The notes below the pieces were generated by a model. That model made no database searches, was not told where the DNA came from, and saw only the letters and a program-made list of their open reading frames with translations. From contig SAUG01000050.1 of the NCBI GenBank assembly GCA_011316305.1, positions 496,001-560,000 of the forward strand: a stretch of 64,000 bases of DNA, given 5' to 3'. The DNA is from Rusavskia elegans (taxonomy: Eukaryota; Ascomycota; Lecanoromycetes; Teloschistales; Teloschistaceae). Positions 10,546 to 22,894 of this stretch are shown one piece after another. Each line of letters opens with the position of its first letter. Position 1 is the first letter of the stretch. The translations under genes were made by a program, and so were the position numbers.

Positions 10546-13500
10546 TCACTCCAATACACTCCTCATCCCCCTCGCCTTCCCTGCATCTTCAACCAGGAAG
10601 CCCCTCTCTCCAAGTACTTTCTCCATAGTCTTGACAACCCTCTCAAACGAGCTCTTGGCACCCTTCTCCTGCGTGAAGCGTGCGAGGGCCAGATTCGCCT
10701 TGCGGCCTCGTTCCAGCACAGTGAAGGTTTCGATGGCGAGGGAAACGGGACGGATGTGGAGGGCTAGTCATCCGAAGATCAGTACTTGTCACGAATACAT
10801 CATTGGTGGCGCTTGGAGTATCCGCAAGGGAGGCGACGAATTTCAAGAAAGAGAAAGACAATAGAGAAACTCACAATTCTTCTCTGCCACCCTTGCCCAT
10901 ACCCTCCCGGCCGCCTTATCGACCACGATATCTCTCATGCCATACCTCCTCCACTCCCTCAGCAGGCTCACCATCTCTTTTCTCGCTCGTACTCTCGAGA
11001 CTTGGAACGGTAGTACCGTTACGGCCGGCTTGATACGAAGGAACTTCTGCAACCAGTTCTGATGCCATGGTTGGATCTCGCGAGTGGCAGCCGGGGCCGG
11101 CATCGAAAGTGAAGACTTGTTGTTCGGGTACTGCACCTTGTCGCGATGACGAGTGACGCTGGTGGTACTTCGGGTCTGAAGACCGCCGCTCATGAGATAT
11201 GGTTGATGAGACGTCGTCGAGGCCGAACAAAAGCTGGCGTCGTCTTCGAGATCGTATTCTGCAAGAGAAGATCAGCATCAACAAGTAAGGTACTGAAATC
11301 CTGAAGAACACTTACCGCCTCTCAGCTCCTGCGATGATCGCTTGGATTTCAGATCCTTCCTTCCAAACAACTTCAGTAACCTCCGTTTTCCTGTCATTCC
11401 TTCCCTTTTCACGTCACTATTCTGCGAAGTCTCGCTGGCCGGGTCACTTGTTCTCTTCCATGCAGCTACTTCTTTTCTGCCGCCAAAATTCTGAAACCCC
11501 TGCTCCTTTGGCGGCGGTAGAGGTGGAGGAGGCATCTTCTCGCTATCCTGGCTCTTATTCGCTTGATGACCGCGGAAGAACCAACTTTTCTTCTTGGTCA
11601 CTGTACGAGGCTTTTGCTCAATGTCGTCGGCATGCTCTTCGATGGGTGCCAATGACTTGTCGAGGAGATTGAGACCGGCAGATCGACCTTCACTGGACTG
11701 AGAGCGATCATACTGTGTCGGGGCACCAGGCTGTGGCAGTTGTTCCTTGGACGCTCGTTTTCGAAGAGTCTCTGTCGACGGCGTAGAAGAGCCGCTCTTC
11801 TTACGGATAGTCAGGGGCTTAACGGGAGAGACGACAGGCTTCTGTTCTCGATCATCTACAATCCGGATAGTATCACCTGGTCGCTTCCGCTTTCGAGGAG
11901 ACTCCACGGTAGGCTCTGAAGCCGATCGGAAAGCCACATCTCGGCTCTCCAGGAATCGTTCGAAAGTATCCTTGTTCGATGGAAGACCTGGTGATTTGGG
12001 ACCAGGTGCTGATGCCGCACGCCGAGTTGCTTCTTCTAATCTCACAGCACTCGGCTGCATCAGTCGATCGAGATGAGCAATGACTTCATCAAGATAGCCA
12101 GGCGACATGTTGGAGTCCGCGGCACGCTTGATCAAGATGTCTCGCGTCTTGGCGAGCTCTCGTTGTGTGAAGCTTCCTAGATTCTCCTCCCTTGGCGGTT
12201 GAGGGAGGGGACGGTCTTCATAGGCTCTCATGTTTGAAGACTTCGCAACACGACGTACAGCTGAGCCCGGCAAGGGGAAATTGTCGTGAACGGATCGTGA
12301 GGTCGCTGGCGTACCAATACTTCTATGCTCGGTAGCAGTAGTAGCAGTCGTGGGAGCGCTAGACGCGACCGATGCTCGGTTGAAGGCTTCGTCACAGAAG
12401 TTCTCAAGCTCTTTACTGACTTTCCTGGTATCTTCTTTCCAATACTGGCTCGTGATTTTAAGTCTCCGGTCTGCATCATCATCATGCGGGACAGGAACAG
12501 TCTTTCGCGAACGAACGACTGGTAACGGTAGACGAGGAGATGGTGTCCGGTGGGGCGAGTCAGGAACTGTTGGTAGAGGCGTCGACGATGCGCGCCGCTG
12601 TACAGGGCTGCTGATTGCCTCTGGAGCAAGGGATGAAGAATATCTGAGAGAAGGTGAAGGGACGTCGGCACTGACAGACCTTTTGCGGATATGTGCAAAG
12701 CTAACGCCCCTACGATAACTGGCGGACTTACGGACGACACGAGTTCCAGTACTGCTAGCAAAGGTATGGCGGGAGCTCGTGCGCGACACGCGGCGTTCAT
12801 TGCGAAATCTCGCGAGCTGGGAACTATATGCCGCTGGCGGAGAGCTGACAATGCTGAATTCATCATGGTCTGGAGTGGGGGGAAGTGGCGAAGGGCGCTG
12901 GCTGGATGCTTTACTCGGTACACGTCGATTGAGTGAACTAAGAGATTGTCGGTCGCTTTTATTACGATTCGATAGGCCACGAAGAACAGTGATCCTTGTA
13001 TGATCAGCTTGAGGTTTGCTGAAGCGAGCACGGGATGATCGGTAAGGATCGTAGCTCCCTTCTGTCTCAGCAACGCTTGATTGTCTCTGATGACTCAGGC
13101 CGGGCCCTTTACAACTGGAGCTAGGTGGACGCTGAAGACTGATACTCCGGCGAGGCGGTTGCTCAACTAAGATGGAATAGCGAGACTGAGATTGGCCATG
13201 GTGGAGGAGCGATTGCTGCAAAGATGCTCGCGTCGAAGAGAATCGTGGCATTGGAGGAGGTTTCTCATCCCTCGGCCTATGATGGTAATCACTGACGGAA
13301 TATTCGATGTTCGGTCCTTGGTAGTCCTCCAACTGTTCTTCTTGATACTGAAGAAGCTTGGTGTATAGGACTCTCTCATGACTCGGTCTATTACATATCA
13401 GTATGATGAGGGTTAACCGTCGTAACAGGATACTCACTCGTCACTGAGTAACTTCGCAACCAACTTCTCTTCATCCACCCCATGCCATAGATTTCGCAGA

Positions 13501-14923
13501 TTCCGAAGTAGCTCCATGTCGATTTCATCACGAGATCTGATTTGCGGCCCGCAATCGAGCAGTGTCAAAGGAGGCAGAGGGCCGATGTAGGGTCGACCAC
13601 TGGCATCAGGGCTATCCAAATGCTCATATTGTCGTAATAGCGGATGGAGCCACATGTTTTTGATTGACATTCTCTCGTCCGGGTCCAGCTGCAGTATCCG
13701 GTAAATCAAGTCTTGCGCATACCTCGACATATCATCGGGGAAGGTATACTTCCCTGAAAGTACGGTTTGAACAACGTCTGACCAGTCACCAGGACTATCG
13801 AAAGGTAAGGATCCGGTAAGCATTGCGTACAATATAACTCCACAAGACCATATATCAGCTCTGTCGCCTCGGTACATTTCAGCACGGATGACTTCCGGAG
13901 AGGCATAATGCGGACTACCGCATGATGTATTCAACGGCATGTTCCTGGGCTGCAGCACAGCCATACCAAAGTCGACAATCTTGACGTTGTAATCCTTGTC
14001 CATAAGGATGTTTTCTGGCTTGAGATCTCGATGGCAAATATGGAACCGATGGCAGTACGACAAACCAGCAATAATCTGCCGGAAGATGCGAACTGCCTCG
14101 TACTCTGGGAGTTTGCCATTCTGGGATATGTGGTCGAACAGTTCGCCGCCTTCGATGTATTCCAGAACAAGATATCTGCGCGTGGTCAGCAGTATTCCAA
14201 TCCTTGAGCGCCTGGGTCGTACAATTCTCCACGATTTTCCCATACATCGTACAGGTTGATGACATTCGGATGTTCAATAAGCTTCATAATGAGCACCTCT
14301 CTCTCGATACCAAAAGGTATGTGACCCTTGCGCTCGCCAGCCGACAATAGATTTTCCATGTGCGCCAAGCTCGTGGTTCGTAACTTGGCAGCCACAGACC
14401 TGCTGACGATCTTGACCGCTGCATCCTGACCGGTCACGCAGTGACGAGCCTTCCTCACGCGGCCAGACGACCCCTTGCCGATCGTCTTTCCCAACTGCCA
14501 TGGCCCAACGTGTGTCTTGCGGCGCGAGGCTTTGCCGGAGGTATTGGTCGATACGGTGAGCTGTGAATCGCGGTTGGTGCTGCGTTTCTCTTCATTCGAA
14601 ATGGCTGATACTCGATTGTTGGCGGTAGCGGCAAGAAGAGGGGAGCTCGGGTTGTGATGGGCTTGGAGGGTACCACCTGGCTTGAGTGACTCGTGATGTG
14701 GTATATTGCTTGGTGGAGAAGAGCGTTGAGCTTGCGAAGCTTGCGGAGGCCGTGGAGGAGTCTGATTGTTGACCCAATTGGATGTGGCGGTCAACTCAGC
14801 CAAGGGCTGACGAGGTCGGACGGGCCGATTGCGAGAGGCGTAAGACTCCATGATGGAACTGATGGTGCTGTGTTGCGCGGTCTTGGATCTCGGGATGGAT
14901 CTTTCTGGGTCGGGAGATAGCAT
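10546..14923 (-). CDS. Gin4/Hsl1/Kcc4-type (Nim1-related) Ser/Thr kinase
   Basis: Bud-neck/septin-associated kinase of the Gin4-Hsl1 group, acting in the morphogenesis checkpoint upstream of Swe1/Wee1. Exons 14223-14923, 13438-14175, 11316-13387, 10875-11258 and 10546-10763 give 1,370 aa. An N-terminal Pro/Ser-rich segment is followed by the kinase domain (about 140-430): glycine loop GKGSSGRV, AVKIV lysine near 171, HRDLKPEN near 282, DFGMA near 302, CGSPHYASPEV activation loop. A long basic, Ser-rich disordered region of some 700 residues follows. The C-terminus (from WHQNWLQKFLRIKPA) is the KA1-like membrane/septin-binding domain of this group, ending RGMRSVLE. Introns were placed where they restore GELYLVLEY, SDEPSHER, RGEYDLED and EKNSLHIRP. 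Length is usual for filamentous fungi. Confidence 0.93.
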
Positions 14924-17084
14924 GCAGTTGGAGAAGTCGCGTTCAACAGGTACGCATCAAATAGTCGTCGCAGATCTCTTTTTGTGTTCTCCCTTCAATC
15001 CACATGCAAGTCGGTTCGGCAACACCTGTTTGTCCAGCGTCGATAGAGATAGAGCAAAATGAGCAAGCCGAAGAAGTAATAGGAGCAAGAGCGATGGAGC
15101 GATGGATCGCCGCGAGTACAATTAGCAAGACAGGGAGGATCGTAGTCGTCTGTACAGTCAGTCCGTTGGGGTCATAGTCATAGCATGACACATCGAGTCC
15201 TAGTAGAAGCCCATAAGTAAATTCTCATGACCGGAGCAAATGTCGGAGCCCCAGGGTACATCCTGCCTTAGCGCTGAGGCCTCTCAAGCACCGAACCCAT
15301 CCACAGGACCATTAGAGTAGGAGAATGATAGAAGTTGAGGTCCAGACAGTGCAGTGAGGTCGTTGGAATGGACTTTTTTTTTTCCGGAATGCAAAGTAAA
15401 CAGACGTATCGGCGGGGCCTTGGCAACCACCGCACCTTCCAGCGCCAATACAAATGAATGAGAGTGCAAATCAAATGAGAGAAACTTTCGCATCGGACAT
15501 AATGTCATAGTATGGTGAAGTGCAACAGTAGACCTAAGAAACTTGACCGTTGACTGACCTGCCGGCCATATCTGAGCAGCGATTGCCCCCCGCAGGAGTA
15601 AAACATCTGATCCCTTTCCATCCCAACTTCTTTTCCAAAAACACCCAATCGAAATCATCAGTGAGTACTTAGACCTGGACGAGCTTCCCTTGCAAACAGC
15701 ATACTGACCGTAAGTAATCAGGACTTCCCTCTTAAAAAGGACTCCCAAGTAATTGAATCCGATCCTTCCATCCCATCTCCCTTTCCTCATACACAAACCG
15801 AAATCAGCAACCACGCAGACTCGGTAGTATCCTGACCAATTCCCTGCCGGCGACCGTAAGTGATCGAAATCTCATCAAACCCTTCACCATATCCTAACAC
15901 TCCCCACCCAAGCATTCATATCAAATCATTTCCAATCCATCCATCTCATCTCAACCCCTCTCAAAAAAATACATCCTCCCTCTCTCGCACTCACCTCTCC
16001 TCTCCTCTCCTCTCCTCTCCTCTCCTCATTCATATAGCTCCTTCAATCCCCACAACTCCACCCACTCCTTCCCCTCTTCTCCTCCTCTTCAAAACACGCA
16101 ATCCACCCCATCACCAAAAAGCAAGCCCACCTTTCTCTCCTCCTCCCATCTCCCATCCAACACAAATCTCCCATTCAAATACCAAACAATCGTCTACCAA
16201 GACTCAAAATCTCAAGGTCTCAGTTCCAGCAGACGTTGACATTGAGACCCCTGTCGCACCGCACGGGTGGCTTTAGCCACATTCGTCTCATCTCTGCCCC
16301 GCGAGCCGCCCGCCAGAGTAGTAAGTACCCTTACCCTTACCAGTACCGCGGCTCCTCAGTCTCCCCCATTCAGTTGAACCTTAGATCCATCATCAATCGA
16401 CGCTAAAGTAAGGCTGACAGGAACAACTTTCCCATGAAACCTTGACTATACGTCGAGCCAGGGTGCTAAATAAACACTCCTATCTAGGTAATTCGATGAC
16501 TCAGACTTATAGTGGCGAAAATATACGAATCAGAACCTTGCTCGAAGCACACAATCACATGGACGATGAAACAGACTTTTCCCTTCTCAATAACCGCCCG
16601 GCGGAGAGAATTAATTCTCCTCCATGGTTCCGCGTCAACAACACGTGTGAAATACACTCATTACGGAGCAAAAGATCCTCGACTTTTCTGCTCTGCCTAT
16701 TTTGCCCTGGACGCTTATAGCGACTGCTATGGCGAATGACCGCTCCTGAATGAGGCCCCTCTCCATAGGATGACTATGAAACAGCGATGGGGAATCGCTC
16801 CATAACGCCAGGCCCGCAATAAAATCCCTGCAAATGGTATCTCGTAGAACATGATCGAAAAGAATTAGAAGGAGCCAGAGAAGCGAAACCGACGAGCTCA
16901 AGAGGATAACCAACGCCAGATTAATACCATGAACCTTTGTACACCCCATCATGCCCAACATCCACCATATTATGAGGGGAAATCCTGCGTCAGTTCATCC
17001 AGACCGTCATTGCCAACACCTCAGAGCGCCATACCCAGCCATGAATGCATGTGACACGAGGGATGCAGCGACACGACGGTTCCC
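14924..17084. other. Kinase upstream region; no convincing gene
   Basis: This 2.2 kb lies between the kinase start and the end of the FlbC-like gene, both on the minus strand. It includes a long pyrimidine-rich tract on the plus strand (about 15860-16200), i.e. a purine-rich leader for the kinase transcript. Two related, imperfect copies of a CCCATCYC..AAACCGAAATCA-type segment lie near 15620-15660 and 15760-15810. Open frames here (for example 15284-15814 minus and 15860-16276 plus) lack family motifs and look like composition artefacts. Confidence 0.5.
15995..16027 (+). repeat. (CTCCT)n microsatellite
   Basis: About six tandem pentamers inside a longer pyrimidine tract upstream of the Gin4-type kinase gene. 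Confidence 0.85.
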
Positions 17085-18494
17085 TCATACCGAGGTGTTC
17101 AGTACGGGACTTTCATCATTGTCGTCGCTCATCGGCTCCGACTTCTCGACGGGCGAAAGGGACTCTCGCTCTTTGTTCGATGTCGACGTCCCTTTGCCAC
17201 AGTTTTTGACAAGGATATGCCTCTGTTCGAGACGTTAGTCCGAGACCGTCTTCGTGACAAGCGATGGACGAACCTTGAGAGCATCTTTCCTTGAAAAGCT
17301 CTTGTCGCAGTGACCACAGGGGAACGGTTTGACCGCTAGATGTATCCTCTTGTGCCTTTTGAGATCGTGGTTTCGATTGAAGCTCTGCGGGCACTGATCG
17401 CATTTGAATGGCCGTTCGTTGTGCGGCGCCGGCTGGTGACTGCCGTACATCTGTTGCATCTGCGCGCTTGATCCGCTGTTGAAGCCAGGCATGATATTTC
17501 CCGGAAGCCCATGGCTCGGGATGCCAACCAAAGCCATTTGCCCACCCGGACTGTGCATGTTGCTCATGATAGGCCCCGGCATCGCTGGCAAGTTGTACTG
17601 TGAATATGGGCGGATGAATGTGTTTCCTTGCTGTGGCTGGGGCTGTTGCATGCCTGGACCCTGCGCGCTGATGGGGGAAATTCGAGACCCTTGGGGAGTC
17701 GACGCGCTCATGGGGCTTTGTTGTACCGGCGAAGGGTTATGGAAAGCTGGGAATTGGCTGCTTTGAGGTGTCGACGAGGGCTGGGATCCGCTATAATATG
17801 TAGGCGTTGGTGGTGGTGGTGGTTGCCGGTATGAGTCCGAGGCATTGACTGGCGACGCTTGGGATGTTGGTGCTGACATTGGCGACTGTACATTGTTCAT
17901 GTATTGCACTAGCGTCTGCTGATGCTGCTGAGTCGCAACGGGAGGTAGATTTGACGGACTAGGCATTGACATGGTACCTGGAAAAGGCGGCAGTTGATTC
18001 ATGTCGTATGGAGGCGGTGGTGGCAGGCCATCGGCAGACGACGGGGAATGTGAATTGTTCCGAACAAGCGAGTTAAGCGACGGAGAAAACATGCCTCGGG
18101 GCGGACATAAAGGGTTCATGGAGCCCTGATTCCACGGTTGAGGCGTTGTACCAGTAGCGAGCGAAAAGGGGTTGTTTCCGCCGGGAGGTGGCCAGAAACC
18201 ACCGGTCGGAGTATATGGATGCACGTTTTGGTTTCCGTTGCCATTGTTACTAATAGACGAAGAGAGTGGGCTCAGGCTGCCGCCTGGTATGTTGGATGGG
18301 GGCGTGAGCAGGTTCCCAACGCTCACCATTGCCGGTGTTGACTGCGTTGTCGAAATGCTGGAACTGTTAAAGGTCATGAACTTCTGCGAGATTGAAGGGG
18401 GTGGAGGTAGTTCGAAATTTGGAAGGTTCGATGCAGCCGATCTTCGAGCAGTGAGACTCTGGGACGCCCCTGCCGGTTCCATTGTGGAAGCCAT
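17085..18494 (-). CDS. C2H2 zinc-finger transcription factor, FlbC-like
   Basis: Probable nuclear regulator related to FlbC, which promotes asexual development in Aspergillus; assignment to FlbC is from memory of the family layout. Exons 17274-18494 and 17085-17222 give 452 aa. A long Pro/Ser/Asn/Gln-rich part contains VGNLLTPPSNIPGG, YTPTGGFWPPP and RGMFSPSLNSLVRNNS. Two adjoining zinc fingers end the protein: FKCDQCPQSFNRNHDLKRHK and FPCGHCDKSFSRKDALK|RHILVKNC; the second is completed only by the small last exon and has a C in the last ligand position. After the fingers comes an acidic tail ending ESPVLNTSV. The start MASTMEP at 18494 was chosen because there is no ATG on this strand for the next 1.3 kb upstream, although the frame stays open to 18821. 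Confidence 0.78.
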
Positions 18495-19822
18495 CGAGGG
18501 CTGGTGGCGTGCGGCGGCAGCGGCCAGGTTGAAATCGTGATTCCTATTGTGGCCGGGTGGTCTAAAGACGTCGGATTCGGTGGTGGGAGGTGTTGGTAAG
18601 GTATGCGATGGAGTAAAGGCGAGGGAGGAAGTTGATGCGGTCGCACCAGGCCAGTATTGACCTGCCTGTGCGGCCTGGATCTGTGAGATATCCAGGAAGG
18701 GCAACTTGTACTTGAATTGGAAGGACTGCGGTGTAGGCTCGAACGGTCGAGGCTTTGTGAAGTAATCGGCCGTGGTTGTGGATAGAAGCTCTTTGTCCGC
18801 CAGGACGTTTTCTGTTTGCAACCGTGTTGAATAGATGAATGACTTGGTGAACTTGGACCCCTTGATTAACCGTCAATGAATGATGTTCTCCTTGCTATGA
18901 CTTGTTCCCAGGGCGCGTTCTTCGACGGGACTGACGAGACCTTGGGCGAGTCTTCGGGGATGAAGTGATCCGAAACAAGCGACGGCGACTGGCGACGGCA
19001 AGAGGAGGATGCTTTTGACGCGTAAATGGTGAGAGTGTCGCAGAAAGGAAGAATGTGTGAAGAGTCGAAGCAGGTACCGATGCAGGATGCTTCTGGTCCG
19101 TGGGCCAAAAGGTGCGAAGATCAGCGAAAGCTCGAGGAATTGGCTGGGATACTTCCGAGTCGGCGATGGGAGGAGTAAGCCCAGGCCTTCGGCTCTATCG
19201 ATCGGCGTGCTGATCGACACAACCCAAACAGAAGACCTTCAATGATTCCAGTTGTCAGTAATCAGAGAGCTAGCCCCTTTCTTGATCTTTCACACGTTTG
19301 AACAGTCTCCGAAACGTGAGATGGAACGCAGTGCTGGGATAGTACTGGTCAACCGACGGGAGATGATCGAGTCCAGTAGCTGCAGGCTGGCAGGTGGTTT
19401 GGCGTTATCTGAAAGGGAAGGCTCCCACGTTCCTTTGTTGGATTCCAGCGGCCTGGCTGGCGGCAGGCGGTCCTTGAGGCTGGATGCGGGCTCTTTGGCT
19501 GGTCCTGGTCGACAGCCCAGGTCCAACAAAGACTATGCAAGACAGTCGTAGTCTAAGATGCTGTTGGATGCAGAAGCTTATAACTTCTCTATCCCAGGCA
19601 AGGCTCCTGTATCAAATCGATAGAGCTCGGCGTATCTGGGAGAAAAGGATTTCCCCGGCTTACGTGCAAATGCTCCGTGGTCAAAGACTGTCTTAGCCGG
19701 CGATCTGGATTTCGAGCGTCGCTTGACAGCGTACTCTAGGCTCTGGTGCCCTGAAATGGGATTGGGAAGCTTGGACGCTTTCGAAGCCCAAGCTCAGATT
19801 GGCCAGGACACAGAGCAGGGCG
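18495..19822 (-). other. ATG-free leader upstream of the FlbC-like gene
   Basis: On the minus strand there is no ATG trinucleotide between the chosen start at 18494 and about 19823, while the plus strand of the same stretch has many. About 20 would be expected by chance. This fits a long 5' leader kept free of upstream start codons. The first 330 nt are also open in the gene's frame but can only be entered from a non-ATG codon. No domain was recognised in that extension. Confidence 0.6.
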
Positions 19823-21149
19823 GCATAGTCTCGATAATGTTGCCTTGCTCTAAGTGACCAGCGTTGCCAGATTGGGCCTCGAGTGCAACCGCAATCTAGC
19901 CGTCTACGATAGATACTTCTATTACGTGTACGATTTCTCCGGAACCATTGGAACTTCGGTCAAAGATGACTCCGAGGGATCTCGAGCCGTAATCTCGAGC
20001 AGAAAGCTCTATCACCTATCGACCCTGACAAGAGAATGCTGTTCTCCACCCCAACTCAAGCAGAACAACGACGTCCGGACCAAGAGATCGGGGAAAGCCT
20101 TCACATGGCCGAAGAGGCTGCCTGGCGCTGCGGGACGGCTTGACCACACAGGATATGGTGGGGAGCATGTCGAATCTTTGGGTCTAAAGCGGAGACATCT
20201 TAGCCACACATCGGCTGGGTGGTATCGCCGGGATGCATTCCTTCAACTTGGCCGTTTGTGGTTAGACACAGCGTGCTGCATGCATGAGATTGACAGGGGG
20301 AAGGGCATTTCGTCCAAACGATCCACCAATCGAATCACTTAACCGGACCCTTAGTCGACGAACCCCCGGCCGCGGTCACTGTGTTGGACAGAAGTATGGA
20401 GCTTCTCATGTAGGAATGGTCGGCGCTGACAAATGTGCAGTATTGCGATGGCGGAAATGCGGCTGGTGATGGCTCGGCTGTTGTGGTCCTTTGATGTAGA
20501 GAATGTCTTGCAAGATGACTGGATGGATCAGCCCACCTACCTTCTATGGGAAAAGAAACCGCTACCTGTCCGGCTCACTCGACACCGGTAGAGATGTTGA
20601 GCGTGTAGTCCGAAGCGCTTCTTCCGTTGATGTACAGCAGCAAAGTTGAACCTGACGGAAACATGATAGTATGATAAGAGCAGAGTATATAAGCCTACCA
20701 CCGTGGCTTTGGAGACTGTTCAGTCTCGCTTTTTGACCGTGCCAGGCAAATCGGAATGGAACCGCAGGAAAACCAGTGCATTCGTTAGACAGATGTACGC
20801 CCAAGCGGTCTGCTCCTCCAGACAAGCTCGCTCCTCTTTGACGAACGGAACCGAATTGTGTCGGAATTTGCTCCGATGAGGCGGAAGGTGAAGATATTAG
20901 CGAAACAGATCGTCGCTGTCAATTACAGCATTTACTCTACCCTCCTTCTCCTTCAATTCCGTATCAGGCCAATCGGAGTGCTCGAGTTTCATGATAAGAA
21001 ACTGGATGATGTATGGAACAACACAGTCCGAGCGGTAATAGTGGAGTACAATCCTCTCGAAAAACGGAGTCATCATTTGACTGTTATGACATGACCTGGG
21101 GTTGACCGAAGGTCAATGGTAATATCACTAAGTACAGTCGAACGCCTTA
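19823..21149. other. Region with no gene seen
   Basis: Lies between the ATG-free leader and the first array promoter. A 162-codon plus-strand frame at 19854-20342 starts from a non-ATG codon and has no recognisable motif. The FlbC-like gene's promoter probably lies somewhere here. Confidence 0.5.
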
Positions 21150-21158
21150 AAGACTCAT
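21150..21158 (+). promoter_or_regulatory. AAGACTCAT element of array gene 1
   Basis: Same 9-mer as upstream of array genes 2 and 10; it matches the Gcn4/AP-1-type half TGASTCAT except at the first base. A weak TCTAAGAC lies 18 bp downstream in the TATA position. It precedes the ATG at 21287 by about 130 nt. Confidence 0.45.
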
Positions 21159-21286
21159 TACGTTCCCTAACCTTGATCTAAGACCCAAGTCATACTCTCT
21201 ATCCTCAAGTATCCCGCTCCATACATCAAGCTCCTACATTCTTGTACAAAAATCGCAAAGGGTACTGATTGCTGATACTGATCACA

Positions 21287-21736
21287 ATGCACTTTTCCGC
21301 CCCACATATTTACAGCCATCATCATCACGATATGCCCAACACCAACCAAGAACTGGAAGAACTCAACGAAAAAACACACAATCGTCTTCTGGAACTTTGC
21401 GTCACACGCTTCATGTACGATCTAAAGAAACAATATCCTCAATGTCTCATAGACAGCATAAACAACCGTTTCAGCGACAGAGAAGAGGCGGACAAACTCA
21501 TCATCGAGCAAATCGAACGTCTGGCTGCTCTCTCCATGATGCGAGAGAATGATAGCATTGCAATAGCGAGCAGGGACGTTAAGCTACTGATTGACAAAGG
21601 TGAGGCAGTGTGCAAAGAAGAGGGACATACAGATGCGTCATGTCAGTTCAAGATGTTGCATGATTTGATCAAGAAGAGGACTGGAGATCTGGCAAAGCTG
21701 AAGGCTGGTAGAACGGAAGCGGCCAGCGACGTTTAG
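21287..21736 (+). CDS. Array gene 1: small helical CHCH-signature protein
   Basis: Single exon, 149 aa from ATG 21287 (a second in-frame ATG at 21332 gives 134 aa). I do not recognise a named family. The protein is predicted helical and charged, with no signal peptide or membrane segment. The C-terminal half has the array signature as C-x4-H-x4-C-x5-H (AVCKEEGHTDASCQFKMLH), followed by DLIKKRTGDLAKLK. The N-terminal half begins EKTHNRLLELCVTRF, which matches genes 2 and 3 of the array. First member of a same-strand tandem array running to about 32 kb. Confidence 0.65.
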   Translation: MHFSAPHIYSHHHHDMPNTNQELEELNEKTHNRLLELCVTRFMYDLKKQYPQCLIDSINNRFSDREEADKLIIEQIERLAALSMMRENDSIAIASRDVKLLIDKGEAVCKEEGHTDASCQFKMLHDLIKKRTGDLAKLKAGRTEAASDV

Positions 21737-21741
21737 TGTGG

Positions 21742-22210
21742 TTACAATGAAAGAGCTTGCCGATGTCTCTCAATATACCCTACCACTTGCTCATCGTACA
21801 GTGTAAATAGCTTCCAGTCTACCACCAACCCGAACTTATAATAGAACCCACTACCTTTTCCTTTTTCCCCGCCAGCGCATTCGAATCTGCCGTATTCGCG
21901 ATGATGGGGTCCAGCATTCGACACCTCGATACAGGATATCGTTGTATTGATTACTTCGACCTTTCCAATGTAGCTGCCTATAAATTTATTAATGGTTGAT
22001 ATGTTGCCTATACTGCAGCTGTCTTTTACACAGAGAGATATATTGCATAGAATGACCCCTGAATCGAATGCCACGACCGGCGGGGGAGGTGATAGATCGG
22101 CTATTTGTTCGAGGTTGAGATCAACTCCACAGTACTTCTTCTTGGACCTCAAGGAGCCCAAGGCCGAAAATGAATAACCCAAGAATGTATGCGATGACTC
22201 GCACGAACAT
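21742..22210 (-). other. Minus-strand frame between array genes 1 and 2 (possible secreted protein)
   Basis: A minus-strand ATG at 22210 starts MFVRVIAYILGLFIFGLGLL, a convincing signal-peptide-like sequence, but this frame stops after 29 codons. An overlapping frame then stays open to 21742, is cysteine-bearing, and includes STINKFIGSYIGKVEV and FECAGGEKGKGSGFYYKFG. I found no intron of normal size that joins the two frames in phase, so it is either broken or spliced in a way I cannot see. The STINKFIGSYIGKV motif resembles SINTIINGAYISAV in the minus-strand frame at 26925-27140. Function unknown. Confidence 0.3.
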
Positions 22211-22247
22211 ATCAAGGGTACAACCCGTCATCCGGCGGACACTCTCG

Positions 22248-22284
22248 AAGACTCATCCACAAAGCTGCGCGCGAGGGTATAAAA
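22248..22284 (+). promoter_or_regulatory. Array gene 2 promoter: AAGACTCAT plus TATAAAA
   Basis: AAGACTCAT at 22248-22256, then 21 bp, then TATAAAA at 22278-22284. The ATG at 22385 is 107 nt downstream of the TATA box. Confidence 0.55.
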
Positions 22285-22384
22285 TGGGACTTCTCCTCCA
22301 TTATCCTTAGTCTACCACACATCACTCCACAATATTCGAATATAAACTTCTTCTACGATCCACGAGACAGCAAATACATATCTT

Positions 22385-22894
22385 ATGGCTACCACGACAA
22401 CGAACAACCTCCCCCAGTCGGACGAGCTTATCATACCTTCCTACAGAGAAGCCTACAAACAGATTTCACACAGGCTTTTGATGGACGCCATATGCTTCAG
22501 CAGCTACAGCCCACCTGAGAAAACGGAAACGGAGCATGACCTAAAATTCACAGAAGCCGTCCAGAACCAGGCCCCCAGCCGCGAGGAAGCATTGACTAGG
22601 GTTATCATGAGCCTTGCCAGTTTACAAGGACTTACCAACCTCCGCGAACATATGGGCTTTGTGGACGATATTGACACCGCAGACCGCGATCTGGGCCTTC
22701 TGGCTAGTTTACCCACAGTACTTGGGTGCGAGCACGAAGCGAGCACACATGAGGCCAGTCAATTCAAGGTGTTGCATGAATTGATCGATCGGCGGACGGC
22801 GGATGTTCAGCGCATGAAAGCGGAGGGAGCGGTGCCAAAATCCGAAGCGGAGAAGAAGGGGACGGAGAGCGGCGATGATGACGAAGCGGAGTAG
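22385..22894 (+). CDS. Array gene 2: small helical protein of the CHCH-signature family
   Basis: Single exon, 169 aa, ATG 22385 about 107 nt after a good TATA box. The N-terminal part YKQISHRLLMDAICF matches genes 1 and 3. The signature reads VLGCEHEASTHEASQFKVLH, so the third ligand position (C in most members) is serine here. It continues ELIDRRTADVQRMKA, the common R-x(6)-M/L-K helix end, and finishes with an acidic tail (SGDDDEAE). No signal peptide. Function unknown. Confidence 0.68.
   Translation: MATTTTNNLPQSDELIIPSYREAYKQISHRLLMDAICFSSYSPPEKTETEHDLKFTEAVQNQAPSREEALTRVIMSLASLQGLTNLREHMGFVDDIDTADRDLGLLASLPTVLGCEHEASTHEASQFKVLHELIDRRTADVQRMKAEGAVPKSEAEKKGTESGDDDEAE

Noticed and set aside
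15284..15814. 176-codon minus-strand frame upstream of the kinase
   Set aside because: No domain, unlikely composition, sits in the kinase 5' region; judged a chance frame.
15860..16276. 138-codon Ser/Pro/His-rich plus-strand frame
   Set aside because: Translation of a pyrimidine-rich microsatellite-containing tract; no protein features.
18495..18821. N-terminal extension of the FlbC-like protein
   Set aside because: Frame is open but has no ATG; would need a TTG start or an unseen upstream exon. Kept as leader.
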